Positions 26,212 to 33,445 of a DNA stretch of 64,000 nucleotides are shown one piece after another. This DNA is from Sphingomonadales bacterium (lineage in GTDB: Bacteria; Pseudomonadota; Alphaproteobacteria; Sphingomonadales; Sphingomonadaceae). Position 1 is the stretch's first letter; the number at the start of each line of letters is the position of its first letter. The notes beneath the pieces were generated by a model, which saw only the letters and a program-made list of their open reading frames with translations, made no database searches and had not been told where the DNA came from. The stretch covers positions 1 to 64,000 of the forward strand of contig JAIXYT010000007.1 in assembly GCA_027490095.1 (NCBI GenBank). Reading direction: 5' to 3'. The translations under genes and the position numbers were made by a program.

Positions 26212-27270
26212 ATGCCCCGGTTTGGAAACATTGCCGCTGCCCTTGCACTCGCCCTGCTGACAGGCACGGGCGCAATGGCGCAATCCGCCCCGATCCTGAT
26301 CGCCCATCGTGGCGCATCGGCCGACCGGCCCGAGCACACGCTGATGGCCTACAAGCTGGCGATCGACCAGGGCGCCGACTTCATCGAGCCGGATCTGGTG
26401 GCGACCAAGGATGGCCATCTGGTTGCCCGGCACGAGAACGAAATCTCGAGCACCACGAACGTGGCTGACAAGTCCGAATTCGCGTCGCGCCGGACGAAGA
26501 AGACCATCGACGGCGTCGCGATGGAGGGCTGGTTTACCGAGGATTTCACGCTCGCCGAGTTGAAGACGCTGCGCGCCCGCGAGAGGTTGCCGCAACTGCG
26601 GAGCGCGAACACCGCCTTCGACGGGCAGGAAACGGTGCCGACGTTCGAGGAGATACTGGCGCTGGTGAAGGCGGAGGAAGCCCGGACCGGGCGGCGCATT
26701 GGCGTCTACCCCGAAACCAAGCACCCCAGCCATTTCCGCGCGCTCGGCCTGCCCCTGGAGGAGCCGCTTCTCGCAGCGCTCGGCAGGGCCGGGTATCGCA
26801 ACAGGGCCGATCCCGTCTTCATCCAGAGCTTCGAGGCCGGAAACCTGGAGGCGCTGCGCCCGCGCACAGACCTGCGGCTCATCCAGCTGATGGCGGCCGA
26901 GGGCGGTCCGCCCGACCGGCCGGGCACCAGCTACGGCAAGATGCGCTCGCCCGCCGGCCTGAAGGCGCTGGCCGCCCATGTCGACGGCATCGGCGTGGAA
27001 AAGCCGCTGGTGATCCCGCGCGATGCCAATGGCCGCCTTGGGGCGCCCACAAGCCTTGTCGCCGATGCGCATGCAGCCGGGCTGAAGGTGCATGTGTGGA
27101 CCTTCCGGCCCGAGAATTACTTCCTGCCGGCCGAGCTGCGCAGCAGCGAAAGCCCGATCGCGCGCGGCAAGGCCGTGGCAGAGATCCGCGCCTTTCTTGA
27201 CGCCGGGATCGACGGGCTGTTCAGTGATTCGGTGCCCGACGCTGTGGCAGCGCGCCGGCCAGGGCCCTGA
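26212..27270 (+). CDS. glpQ: Periplasmic glycerophosphodiester phosphodiesterase
   Basis: Hydrolyses glycerophosphodiesters to glycerol-3-phosphate and an alcohol. From the ATG at 26212 the product has 352 residues: a signal peptide (AAALALALLTGTGAMAQ), then the GDPD TIM-barrel start ILIAHRGASADRPEHTLMAY with catalytic His, the metal ligands in FIEPDLVATKDGHLVARHEN, and the later GVYPETKHPSHF. The C-terminal DAGIDGLFSDSVPDAV is also typical. The GlpQ-type insertion between strands is present. It lies 52 nt after the GST gene and converges with the thioesterase gene (3 nt gap). Confidence 0.93.
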   Translation: MPRFGNIAAALALALLTGTGAMAQSAPILIAHRGASADRPEHTLMAYKLAIDQGADFIEPDLVATKDGHLVARHENEISSTTNVADKSEFASRRTKKTIDGVAMEGWFTEDFTLAELKTLRARERLPQLRSANTAFDGQETVPTFEEILALVKAEEARTGRRIGVYPETKHPSHFRALGLPLEEPLLAALGRAGYRNRADPVFIQSFEAGNLEALRPRTDLRLIQLMAAEGGPPDRPGTSYGKMRSPAGLKALAAHVDGIGVEKPLVIPRDANGRLGAPTSLVADAHAAGLKVHVWTFRPENYFLPAELRSSESPIARGKAVAEIRAFLDAGIDGLFSDSVPDAVAARRPGP

Positions 27271-27273
27271 CGC

Positions 27274-27666
27274 TCAGCCGGCGGCCTCGCCGGCCTCGCG
27301 CAGGATGAGGATGTTCATGCGGGCCGCTGCGATCAGCCGCGCCCGATCGGTCTGCCAGGCTTCCACACGCACATTGGCGACCCGCCGGCCCATACGCTGG
27401 ATGAAGGCCTGGGCGGATGTGTCCTCCATCGCGCCCTCGCGCAGATAGTCGACCGTCACGTTGATCGGCTTCAGGGTCGCCGCCTCCCCGGCCAGCGCGT
27501 CGCGCACGGCAAGATTGGCGGCGATCTCCATCAGACCGGCAACCGAGCCGCCGTGCAGCCGCCCGGGCGAGCCGATCAGGAGCGCCTGGAAGGGCATCAC
27601 CATCGCGTCGCCCTGACGCCTGAGGCCGAGCATTGCGGCATAGGGTGGAAGCGGGTTTGCCGTCAT
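27274..27666 (-). CDS. PaaI-type hotdog thioesterase (second of a pair)
   Basis: A 130-residue hotdog-fold protein of the acyl-CoA thioesterase family; the helix segment LHGGSVAGLMEIAANLAVRD and the strand ATLKPINVTVDYLREG are characteristic. The substrate is unknown. The ATG overlaps the stop of the preceding hotdog gene (ATGA), so the two are coupled and may form a heteromer or act on the same acyl-CoA. The track ORF extends upstream into that gene and is not the true start. Confidence 0.85.
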   Translation of the reverse strand: MTANPLPPYAAMLGLRRQGDAMVMPFQALLIGSPGRLHGGSVAGLMEIAANLAVRDALAGEAATLKPINVTVDYLREGAMEDTSAQAFIQRMGRRVANVRVEAWQTDRARLIAAARMNILILREAGEAAG

Positions 27667-28112
27667 GCGGCGCCCGTGAACATGAAGGTGCCGGCCACAT
27701 GCGCGATCGGATGATCCGGATCGCCGTCGTGCGCGATGCCGCGGGTGAAGGCCACGCGCCGTGTCATCTTGTAGCATTCGGCCCGGCCGACCACCGTCTT
27801 GCCCGGCTCGGCGGGCCGCAGATAGTCGCATCGCAGGTCCAGCGTGGCGTGCGGCTCCATCTTGCCCCGCGCCACCAGCACCGAGAAGCCGGCCGCGGAA
27901 TCCATCAGGCTGAAGATGGTGCCCGAGGCGATGACCCCCGTTTCGGGATAGGCCACCAGCTGGGGCGCATAGGGCATCTGCAGCTCGACCCAGCGGTCGC
28001 CCATCGCGCGGAAGCCGATTCCCAACGCCTGCAGATGCGGAACGGCCGACATGAAGCGGTCGACATAGCGCCGCAGCCGCTCATCCTCGGAAAGCGCCGG
28101 CTTGTCGGTCAT
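27663..28112 (-). CDS. PaaI-type hotdog thioesterase (first of a pair)
   Basis: A 149-residue hotdog-fold protein: YPETGVIASGTIFSLMDSAA corresponds to the central helix entry and ATLDLRCDYLRPAEPGKTVV to the conserved strand. It differs from its neighbour in length and sequence, so the pair is an old duplication or a recruitment, not a recent copy. Its ATG overlaps the sufE stop (ATGA), which places both thioesterases downstream of sufE in one transcript. Confidence 0.86.
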   Translation of the reverse strand: MTDKPALSEDERLRRYVDRFMSAVPHLQALGIGFRAMGDRWVELQMPYAPQLVAYPETGVIASGTIFSLMDSAAGFSVLVARGKMEPHATLDLRCDYLRPAEPGKTVVGRAECYKMTRRVAFTRGIAHDGDPDHPIAHVAGTFMFTGAA

Positions 28113-28519
28113 GCGGCAAGCCGGCTTGCAGCCTCGCGGACGCGGGCGATCATGTTGGGGACGCCCTGCGTGCGGTTGGCCGAGAGATGGCGTTTCAGCC
28201 CCAGCGCCTCCAGCTCCCCCTCGATCGGGGTCGCCAGGATCTCGGCGGCCGTCTTGCCGTCGACGAGGCTGACGATCAGCGCGACAACCCCGCGCGTGAT
28301 GTCGGCATTGCTGTCAGCCTGGAAGCGCAGCCGGTCGCCATCGGCCAGGGGATAGACCCACACATCGGCCGAACAGCCCGGAACCTTTGTGGCAGCGGTC
28401 TTCAGCGCGGGGTCCATCGGCGCAAGCCCGCGCCCGAAGTCAATCAGGGCACGGTACCGGTCGTCAGCGTCCAGCGCGGCGTCCCACTCGTCGACGAAGT
28501 CCTGAAAGGCGAAAGGCAT
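28109..28519 (-). CDS. sufE: Cysteine desulfuration protein SufE
   Basis: Sulfur-acceptor partner of the SufS cysteine desulfurase in iron-sulfur cluster assembly. The 136-residue product has the active-site loop KVPGCSADVWVYP with the sulfur-accepting Cys and the C-terminal GLKRHLSANRTQGVPNMIAR. The start at 28519 (MPFAFQDFVDEW) fits the family; the longer track ORF is spurious. No other suf genes are in the window. It is followed by two coupled hotdog genes and is separated by about 56 nt from the end of the Psp operon. Confidence 0.94.
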   Translation of the reverse strand: MPFAFQDFVDEWDAALDADDRYRALIDFGRGLAPMDPALKTAATKVPGCSADVWVYPLADGDRLRFQADSNADITRGVVALIVSLVDGKTAAEILATPIEGELEALGLKRHLSANRTQGVPNMIARVREAASRLAA

Positions 28520-28575
28520 GGCACCCGGATAGGCGGGGGTGCCATGCCCTTCAAGAGCCATCCGGCCGATGGGCG

Positions 28576-28899
28576 TTATGGCCGCGGCTGGTCGCGCCGG
28601 GTGTCCCGCGGCGGGATCGCCCGCAGCTTCTCGATCTCGTCGGCCAGCTGGCGGCCGGGATCGGTTGCCAGCTTTTCCAGCGTGATCACCCGGTCCTTCA
28701 AGCCGGCGATCTCCTTGCGCAGCTGGGGCACGTCGTCGAGCTGCCCCATGCGGACGTCGAGGTTCTCCATCCGCACATAGGGGTTGTCGGCCGAATAACG
28801 CTCCCAGCGGCGGGTTTCCTTGTTCCAACGCCCGCCGGCCGCAACCCGCCCGATCACCACGATTGCGACGATCAGGACGACGGCTTCCCAGAAATCCAT
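28576..28899 (-). CDS. PspB-like small membrane protein, Psp operon gene 7
   Basis: A 107-residue protein with one N-terminal membrane helix (AVVLIVAIVVIGRV) and a cytosolic coiled coil ending in the signature DRVITLEKLATDPGRQLADE and IEKLR. The same C-terminal signature ends the two preceding small proteins and resembles the PspB tail, so I read it as a divergent PspB paralogue. A GGGGGAG ribosome site precedes the ATG. It is the last gene of the Psp operon, and its function beyond a likely role in membrane-stress sensing is unknown. Confidence 0.75.
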   Translation of the reverse strand: MDFWEAVVLIVAIVVIGRVAAGGRWNKETRRWERYSADNPYVRMENLDVRMGQLDDVPQLRKEIAGLKDRVITLEKLATDPGRQLADEIEKLRAIPPRDTRRDQPRP

Positions 28900-28938
28900 G
28901 GTCTCATGCTCCCCCGGTTGCCCCGGTCACTCAGGCGC

Positions 28939-29238
28939 TCAGTGGCGCAGATTGTCGATTTCGCGGCTGAGGCGTCGGCCATCGTCGGTGGCGATCCGCT
29001 CCAGCACCTGCACCCGATCCTTCAGCGCGCCGAGCTCGGCCTGCAGCTGCGCATTCTCGGACGTGACCAGCTTCAGCCGCTCCAGCGCCTCGTTGTTCTG
29101 CACCGGCTTCAGCGCCTGGCCCCAGCTGCCTTCCAGCGGATAGCCGTGCTTCACCCGCAGCCAGGTGGTGAACACCCATCCGGCGATTGCGGCCATTCCC
29201 AGCACCACGAAGGCGGGATGTGTCATCAGGTCCAGCAT
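28939..29238 (-). CDS. PspB-like small membrane protein, Psp operon gene 6
   Basis: A 99-residue protein with an N-terminal membrane helix (FVVLGMAAIAGWVFTTWL), a 25-residue linker and a coiled coil (LKLVTSENAQLQAELGALKD) ending DRVQVLERIATDDGRRLSRE plus IDNLRH. The tail is nearly superimposable on that of the flanking genes. It starts 3 nt after the stop of gene 5, so translation is coupled. No named family was recognised apart from the PspB-like tail. Confidence 0.75.
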   Translation of the reverse strand: MLDLMTHPAFVVLGMAAIAGWVFTTWLRVKHGYPLEGSWGQALKPVQNNEALERLKLVTSENAQLQAELGALKDRVQVLERIATDDGRRLSREIDNLRH

Positions 29239-29241
29239 GTC

Positions 29242-29487
29242 TCAGTTCCCCAGTCTGTCGATTTCGTCGGCGAGGCCGATGCGCTTGTCCGTCACGATGC
29301 GCTCCAGCACCACGATCCGCGCCTCCAGCTTCTCGATCCGGGCCTGTGCGGCCCTGTCCATGTCCATCGCCCCTCGGGCCATCAGGTCCAGTTTCTTGTC
29401 CTGGATCTTGCGCCAGTTGGTCATCACGATGGCCACGATCGGGATCATCAGCGCGAAAATCGGAATCAGTACGCCAAGGCTGTTCAT
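29242..29487 (-). CDS. PspB-like small membrane protein, Psp operon gene 5
   Basis: An 81-residue protein with an N-terminal membrane helix (LGVLIPIFALMIPIVAIVMT) and a charged coiled coil ending ARIVVLERIVTDKRIGLADE plus IDRLGN. Its size and topology match PspB (about 75 residues, N-terminal helix, cytosolic tail) almost as well as the gene assigned as pspB. It lies between pspC and gene 6, in the same direction. Confidence 0.78.
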   Translation of the reverse strand: MNSLGVLIPIFALMIPIVAIVMTNWRKIQDKKLDLMARGAMDMDRAAQARIEKLEARIVVLERIVTDKRIGLADEIDRLGN

Positions 29488-29523
29488 CCAAATGCCCCTC
29501 TCTCGCCCAGTCCGTTGCCCAGG

Positions 29524-29916
29524 CTATTGCTGGCGCAGGTCGTCGATCTCGCGCGCCAGGCGGCTGTTCGGGCTGGTGTAGGTCAGCTCGATGTCGCGCA
29601 GCCGGCGGTCGATGTCGCGGAAGCTCGAGCGCACTTCGCGGATCGAGCGGCCGGGCGCGGCGCGGGTCTTCTGCCAGAACTGCCGGTCCTCTGGATCGGC
29701 CTCTTCCAGGGCATAGACGCTGCCCGGCTTGGCATCGGCCATCCAGCCGATCACGAAGTAGATGAGGACGGGGGCGCCGCTGCCGAACAGCGTGGCGAGC
29801 ACGGTGCCGACGCGCACCCAGAGGACATCGAAGCCGGTGTAGTCGGCGATGCCGGCGCAGACGCCCATCAGCTTGGCATTGCGCTTGTCGAGGTAAAAGC
29901 CCGTGCGGCGTGCCAT
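29524..29916 (-). CDS. pspC: Phage shock protein PspC with extended C-terminal tail
   Basis: Inner-membrane component of the Psp response that works with PspB to release PspF from PspA under membrane stress. From the ATG at 29916 the protein has 130 residues: the PspC domain (FYLDKRNAKLMGVCAGIADY, then VLWVRVGTVLATLFGSGAPV) with the membrane segment LIYFVIGWM, then a ~70-residue cytosolic tail ending SRLAREIDDLRQQ. That ending echoes the tails of the neighbouring small proteins. An AGGAAGGAA ribosome site supports the start. Confidence 0.94.
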   Translation of the reverse strand: MARRTGFYLDKRNAKLMGVCAGIADYTGFDVLWVRVGTVLATLFGSGAPVLIYFVIGWMADAKPGSVYALEEADPEDRQFWQKTRAAPGRSIREVRSSFRDIDRRLRDIELTYTSPNSRLAREIDDLRQQ

Positions 29917-29974
29917 GGTCAAATTCCTTCCTGTTCCCTCTTGGCCGGGCCCGTTCGTGCCGGGCCCATGGCGT

Positions 29975-30274
29975 TCAGATTGCGCGGTCCCGCCGCTGAA
30001 GCTGCGGGTGAAGTTCCACATTGTTCAGTTCGTTGCGGAGGTCGGTGATCCGGGCCGGTTCGCCCCGGTCGGCGGCGATGATCCGCTCGATCGTGGTCAT
30101 CCGGTCATCGAGGCGCCGCGCGATGTCGTGCAGCTCGTCCAGCAGGTTCTCGTCCTCCAGCGTGATGCTCTTCGCCTGCTTCCACTTGGTCATATAGTGA
30201 AGGAGCAGCCAGGGCAGCCCGACGAAGATGGAGAGGACCGCGGTCAGCGGGATGGCGGCTTCATAAGCTTCCAT
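29975..30274 (-). CDS. pspB: Phage shock protein PspB
   Basis: Membrane-anchored sensor partner of PspC. The 99-residue protein has an N-terminal membrane helix (IPLTAVLSIFVGLPWLLLHY) followed by a cytosolic coiled coil with the PspB motif DELHDIARRLDDRMTTIERI. Compared with E. coli PspB (74 aa), it carries a C-terminal extension of about 25 residues. It starts 15 nt after pspA and precedes pspC, the standard order. Confidence 0.92.
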   Translation of the reverse strand: MEAYEAAIPLTAVLSIFVGLPWLLLHYMTKWKQAKSITLEDENLLDELHDIARRLDDRMTTIERIIAADRGEPARITDLRNELNNVELHPQLQRRDRAI

Positions 30275-30289
30275 TGCTCAGCCCTTCCC

Positions 30290-30958
30290 TCAGTGCTTGG
30301 ACTGCATGCGGGCCTTGAGCTCGGCGAGCTCGGCGGCGACCGCATCGGTGGTGCGAAGCTCGGAAATCTCCTCTTCCAGGCTCTTCGGGACGGGGGCGAG
30401 ATCATAGACCTCGGCACGACCCTCGGCCAGATCGACACGGCGCTCCAGCACCTCGAAGCGGGAGAAGGCCTCCTCGACCCGGTTGCCGCGCGTCATGGCA
30501 CGAGCCCTCGCCCGGGTCTGCGCGCTTTCCAGGCGGGTCATCAGCGCATTCTGCCGGCTGCGCGCCTCGCGCAGCTTGGCTTCCAGCTTGGCGATGTCGT
30601 CCTCGAAGGCGCGGAGCTGCTCGTCGAGCGCGTCCACCTCGCCCTTCAGCATGGCGGCCGTCTGGCCCACCTTCTGCTTTTCCATCAGGGCAGCCGTCGC
30701 CAGGTCCTCGCGCTCCTTGGACAGCGCCAGCTCGGCCTTGTCCGCCCAGTTGGCCTGCGCCTGCTCCAGCTTCAGGATGGTGCGCCGCATTTCCTTCTGG
30801 TCGGCGATGGTGCGCGCGGCAGAGGCGCGGACTTCGACGAGCGTCTCCTCCATCTCCATGATCACAAGGCGGATGGTCTTGGCCGGATCCTCGGCGCGTT
30901 CGAGCAGGTCGCTCACATTGGCCTGGATGATGTCGCGGGCGCGGGAGAAGATACCCAT
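30290..30958 (-). CDS. pspA: Phage shock protein PspA
   Basis: Peripheral membrane protein of the ESCRT-III/Vipp1 superfamily; it inhibits PspF in resting cells and coats damaged inner membrane under stress. The 222-residue product begins MGIFSRARDIIQANVSDLLE, the amphipathic membrane-binding helix, and continues as a long coiled coil. The ATG at 30958 has an AGGAG site; the track ORF extends into a non-coding hairpin region. It is the first canonical gene of the Psp operon, preceded by a 60-residue ORF and a sigma-54 promoter. Confidence 0.95.
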   Translation of the reverse strand: MGIFSRARDIIQANVSDLLERAEDPAKTIRLVIMEMEETLVEVRASAARTIADQKEMRRTILKLEQAQANWADKAELALSKEREDLATAALMEKQKVGQTAAMLKGEVDALDEQLRAFEDDIAKLEAKLREARSRQNALMTRLESAQTRARARAMTRGNRVEEAFSRFEVLERRVDLAEGRAEVYDLAPVPKSLEEEISELRTTDAVAAELAELKARMQSKH

Positions 30959-31051
30959 TGTCAGCTCCTGATGTCGTTTGGGCCGATCGGTGGCCAGGAA
31001 TTCGGGGATCAGTATATCCGGTTTGCGGGGTTCAACCACCACCAGAAACCG

Positions 31052-31098
31052 GCCCGGGCGGGGAGAGGAGAGAGGGGATGTTCCCTCCCCGCCCGGGC
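31052..31098. other. Large intercistronic hairpin between the 60-aa ORF and pspA
   Basis: A perfect 14-bp inverted repeat (GCCCGGGCGGGGAG / CTCCCCGCCCGGGC) with a 19-nt purine-rich loop lies between the stop of the 60-residue ORF and pspA. No U-tract follows on the minus strand, so it looks like an RNA processing or stability element, or a weak attenuator, rather than a full terminator. Confidence 0.7.
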
Positions 31099-31112
31099 TG
31101 GGGTCCACCTGA

Positions 31113-31295
31113 TCAGGATGCATGCGCACCCCGGGGATCGGCAGGCGGATTGCTGGAGGAGGCGGACAACCGGGCCCCGTCCCGCTCGACGGCAAGCGCC
31201 GGGCCGGTCGCCACCAGCAGCGTCAGGCCGGCGACCAGGATGGCAATGGTGCCGAACAGCGGCGCCTTCACCGGGGATTGGGAACGGGCAGTCAT
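31113..31295 (-). CDS. Small membrane ORF leading the Psp operon
   Basis: A 60-residue protein with a short basic N-terminus and one membrane helix (GTIAILVAGLTLLVATGPAL) followed by a polar tail. It could be a single-pass membrane protein or an exported peptide cleaved after ALA. A GAGGAG ribosome site is placed 8 nt before the ATG, and the sigma-54 promoter lies 35 nt upstream, so it would be the first gene of the Psp transcript. The family is not recognised. Coding is supported by the ribosome site, the position and the hydrophobic pattern. Confidence 0.6.
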   Translation of the reverse strand: MTARSQSPVKAPLFGTIAILVAGLTLLVATGPALAVERDGARLSASSSNPPADPRGAHAS

Positions 31296-31329
31296 CGTCG
31301 GTGCTCCTCAAATTCGATGCCAGGTGCCC

Positions 31330-31345
31330 TGCAGCTTCCGTGCCA
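31330..31345 (-). promoter_or_regulatory. Sigma-54 promoter of the Psp operon
   Basis: On the minus strand TGGCAC-GGAAG-CTGCA matches the RpoN consensus TGGCAC-N5-TTGCA with one mismatch and correct 12-nt GG-to-GC spacing. It lies between the divergent pspF gene and the Psp operon, where PspF, a sigma-54 activator, is expected to act. Confidence 0.75.
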
Positions 31346-31475
31346 AGTTCGCTTTCCCCCAAAAGTGCGGCGAATTCAGACACTTGAGAAAAGCAGCGTT
31401 GGCGATTCCGGCCCAAGAATTCGCACGATTCACGAACTGTTGGCAAAATTCCCCGAAGGCCCTAATCTCGGCCGC

Positions 31476-32534
31476 ATGGCAGACAAGCCCACCCAACTCA
31501 TCGGCCAGTCCGGCCCCTTCCTCGACGCCGTCGAGCGCGCCAGTGCGGCCGCGGCCCTCAGCCGCCCCGTCCTCGTCGTCGGCGAGCGCGGCACCGGCAA
31601 GGAAATGATCGCCGAACGCCTGCACCGCCTGTCGCCGCGCTGGGAGGAGCCGCTCGTCAGCCTGAACTGCGCAGCACTTCCCGAAACCCTGCTCGATGCC
31701 GAGCTGTTCGGCTACGAGGCCGGCGCCTTCACCGGCGCCGTCAAGGCCCGACCGGGCCGCTTCGAGGAAGCCGATGGCGGCACCCTCTTCCTCGACGAGG
31801 TGGGCATGCTCACTGCTGCGGGCCAGGAGCGGTTGCTGCGGGTGGTCGAATATGGCGAGCTCACCCGCCTGGGCAGCACGCGCGTCACCCAGGTGGACGT
31901 CCGCGTGGTGGCCGCCACCAACGAGGATCTTCCGCGCCTCGCGGAAAAGGGCCGCTTCCGCGCCGACCTTCTCGACCGCCTCTCGTTCGAGGTCATCACC
32001 CTGCCCCCCTTGCGGGCCCGCCGCGAGGATATCCGCCAGTTGGCCGACTTCTTCGGCCGCCGCATGGCCTCGGAGCTTGGCTGGCGCGGGTTTCCGGGCT
32101 TCACGCCGAAGGTGCTCGAAGAGCTCGAGGCGCATGACTGGCCGGGCAACGTCCGCGAGCTCAAGAACGCCGTGGAGCGCGCTGTCTATCGCTGGGGCGA
32201 GGCGGACCGCCCGGTGGGCATCCTCGATCTCGATCCGTTCGACAGCCCCTGGCGGCCCACGGGTGCCTTCGCAGGCCCTGCGGCCGCCCGTGCAGGCCTG
32301 CCCGACATATCGCCGCCGGCAGACCTTCAACAGCCTGTCGCGCAACCGGCCAATGATCCGGACGGCGATGCCCCGAAGGATTTCCGCGGCGCCGTCGCCC
32401 GCTTCGAACGCAGCCTTCTGGAACAGGCACTCGCCGCAAGCCGGCACAACCAGCGCAGGGCAGCCCAGATGCTGGGGCTCAGCTACGACCAGCTGCGCCA
32501 CTGCCTGAAGCGGCACAATCTGCTGGCAGGCTAG
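31476..32534 (+). CDS. pspF: Psp operon transcriptional activator PspF
   Basis: Sigma-54-dependent enhancer-binding AAA+ activator controlled by PspA. The 352-residue protein has no N-terminal receiver or sensory domain, which is diagnostic of PspF. It starts almost directly with the AAA+ domain: Walker A GERGTGKE (36-43), the sigma-54 contact loop GAFTGA (83-88), Walker B LFLDEV (104-109) and RFRADLLDRLSF. A Fis-type helix-turn-helix ends the protein (HNQRRAAQMLGLSYDQLRHC). A Pro/Ala-rich linker of about 60 residues joins the two. It is divergent from the Psp operon and converges with corC (4-nt overlap). Confidence 0.94.
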   Translation: MADKPTQLIGQSGPFLDAVERASAAAALSRPVLVVGERGTGKEMIAERLHRLSPRWEEPLVSLNCAALPETLLDAELFGYEAGAFTGAVKARPGRFEEADGGTLFLDEVGMLTAAGQERLLRVVEYGELTRLGSTRVTQVDVRVVAATNEDLPRLAEKGRFRADLLDRLSFEVITLPPLRARREDIRQLADFFGRRMASELGWRGFPGFTPKVLEELEAHDWPGNVRELKNAVERAVYRWGEADRPVGILDLDPFDSPWRPTGAFAGPAAARAGLPDISPPADLQQPVAQPANDPDGDAPKDFRGAVARFERSLLEQALAASRHNQRRAAQMLGLSYDQLRHCLKRHNLLAG

Positions 32535-33445
32535 GCCTGTTCCTGCATCGCCGGCTCGGCATCCGGCGGATGGAGCACAACCCGTTCCACGCGCCGCCCA
32601 TCGCTTGCGGCAATCTCGATTGTCCACCCATTGGGGTGTTGAAGCGTCTCGCCCGTTTCCGGAACCCGGCCGGCCATCAGGAAGCTCAGACCCCCGAGCG
32701 TGTCGACCTCGTCGCCGAGTTCGGTGTCCACGAAGCTGGCGCCGACCACCTTTTCGAGGTCATCGAGGTCGAGCCGCGCGTCCGCCTCGAAGCCGCCGTC
32801 TGGCCGCTTCAGGATCAGCGCCGCCTCTTCCTCGTCATGCTCGTCCTCGATCTCGCCGACGATCTCCTCGACGATGTCCTCGATGGTGACCAGCCCGTCG
32901 GTGCCGCCATATTCATCGACGATGATCGCCATGTGGGTGCGCTTGCGGCGCATTTCGGTCAGCAGGTCCACGACAGGCATCGACGGCGGCACGAACAGCA
33001 CCGGCCGCAGCAGCTCGTCCATGGTCGGAAATCCGGTCGCTGGCCGCTTGCCGAAGCGGTCCGCGATCACGGCATAGACGTCCTTCACATGCAGCATGCC
33101 GATCACGGAATCGAGATTGTCGGCAAACACCGGCAGCCGGCTGTGCCCGGCCTCGCGGAACTGGCGAACGATCGCCTTGAAGTCACACGCGCTTGAAATC
33201 GCGAGAATATCCGAACGCGGAACCGCAATGTCGCCGGCCTGCTGCTCCGACAGGTGGAGCATGTTGCGCAGCATGGTGCGCTCGTCCTGGTCCAGGTCGT
33301 CGGGGTCTGCGCTTTCCTCCAGATGGTCGTCGATCGCTTCCTCGATCGACTCTCGCAGCGAGCCGGGGGCCTTCAGGTGCAGCAATTCGCGAACGGCGCT
33401 CCAGAAGGAGGCGCCGCCCGCGCTTCTAGGGGAAGGGTCGCTCAT
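32531..33445 (-). CDS. corC: CorC-like CBS-domain protein (hemolysin C family)
   Basis: A 304-residue soluble protein with two CBS domains (VPRSDILAISSACDFKAIVR and MAIIVDEYGGTDGLVTIEDI) followed by an acidic linker and a C-terminal CorC/HlyC transporter-associated domain (LDDLEKVVGASFVDTELGDE). Members are linked to Mg/Co efflux. It has no DUF21 membrane domain. Its start overlaps the stop of ybeY (ATGA-type overlap at 33442-33445); the miaB-phoH-ybeY-corC order is widely conserved in proteobacteria. Confidence 0.94.
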   Translation of the reverse strand: MSDPSPRSAGGASFWSAVRELLHLKAPGSLRESIEEAIDDHLEESADPDDLDQDERTMLRNMLHLSEQQAGDIAVPRSDILAISSACDFKAIVRQFREAGHSRLPVFADNLDSVIGMLHVKDVYAVIADRFGKRPATGFPTMDELLRPVLFVPPSMPVVDLLTEMRRKRTHMAIIVDEYGGTDGLVTIEDIVEEIVGEIEDEHDEEEAALILKRPDGGFEADARLDLDDLEKVVGASFVDTELGDEVDTLGGLSFLMAGRVPETGETLQHPNGWTIEIAASDGRRVERVVLHPPDAEPAMQEQA

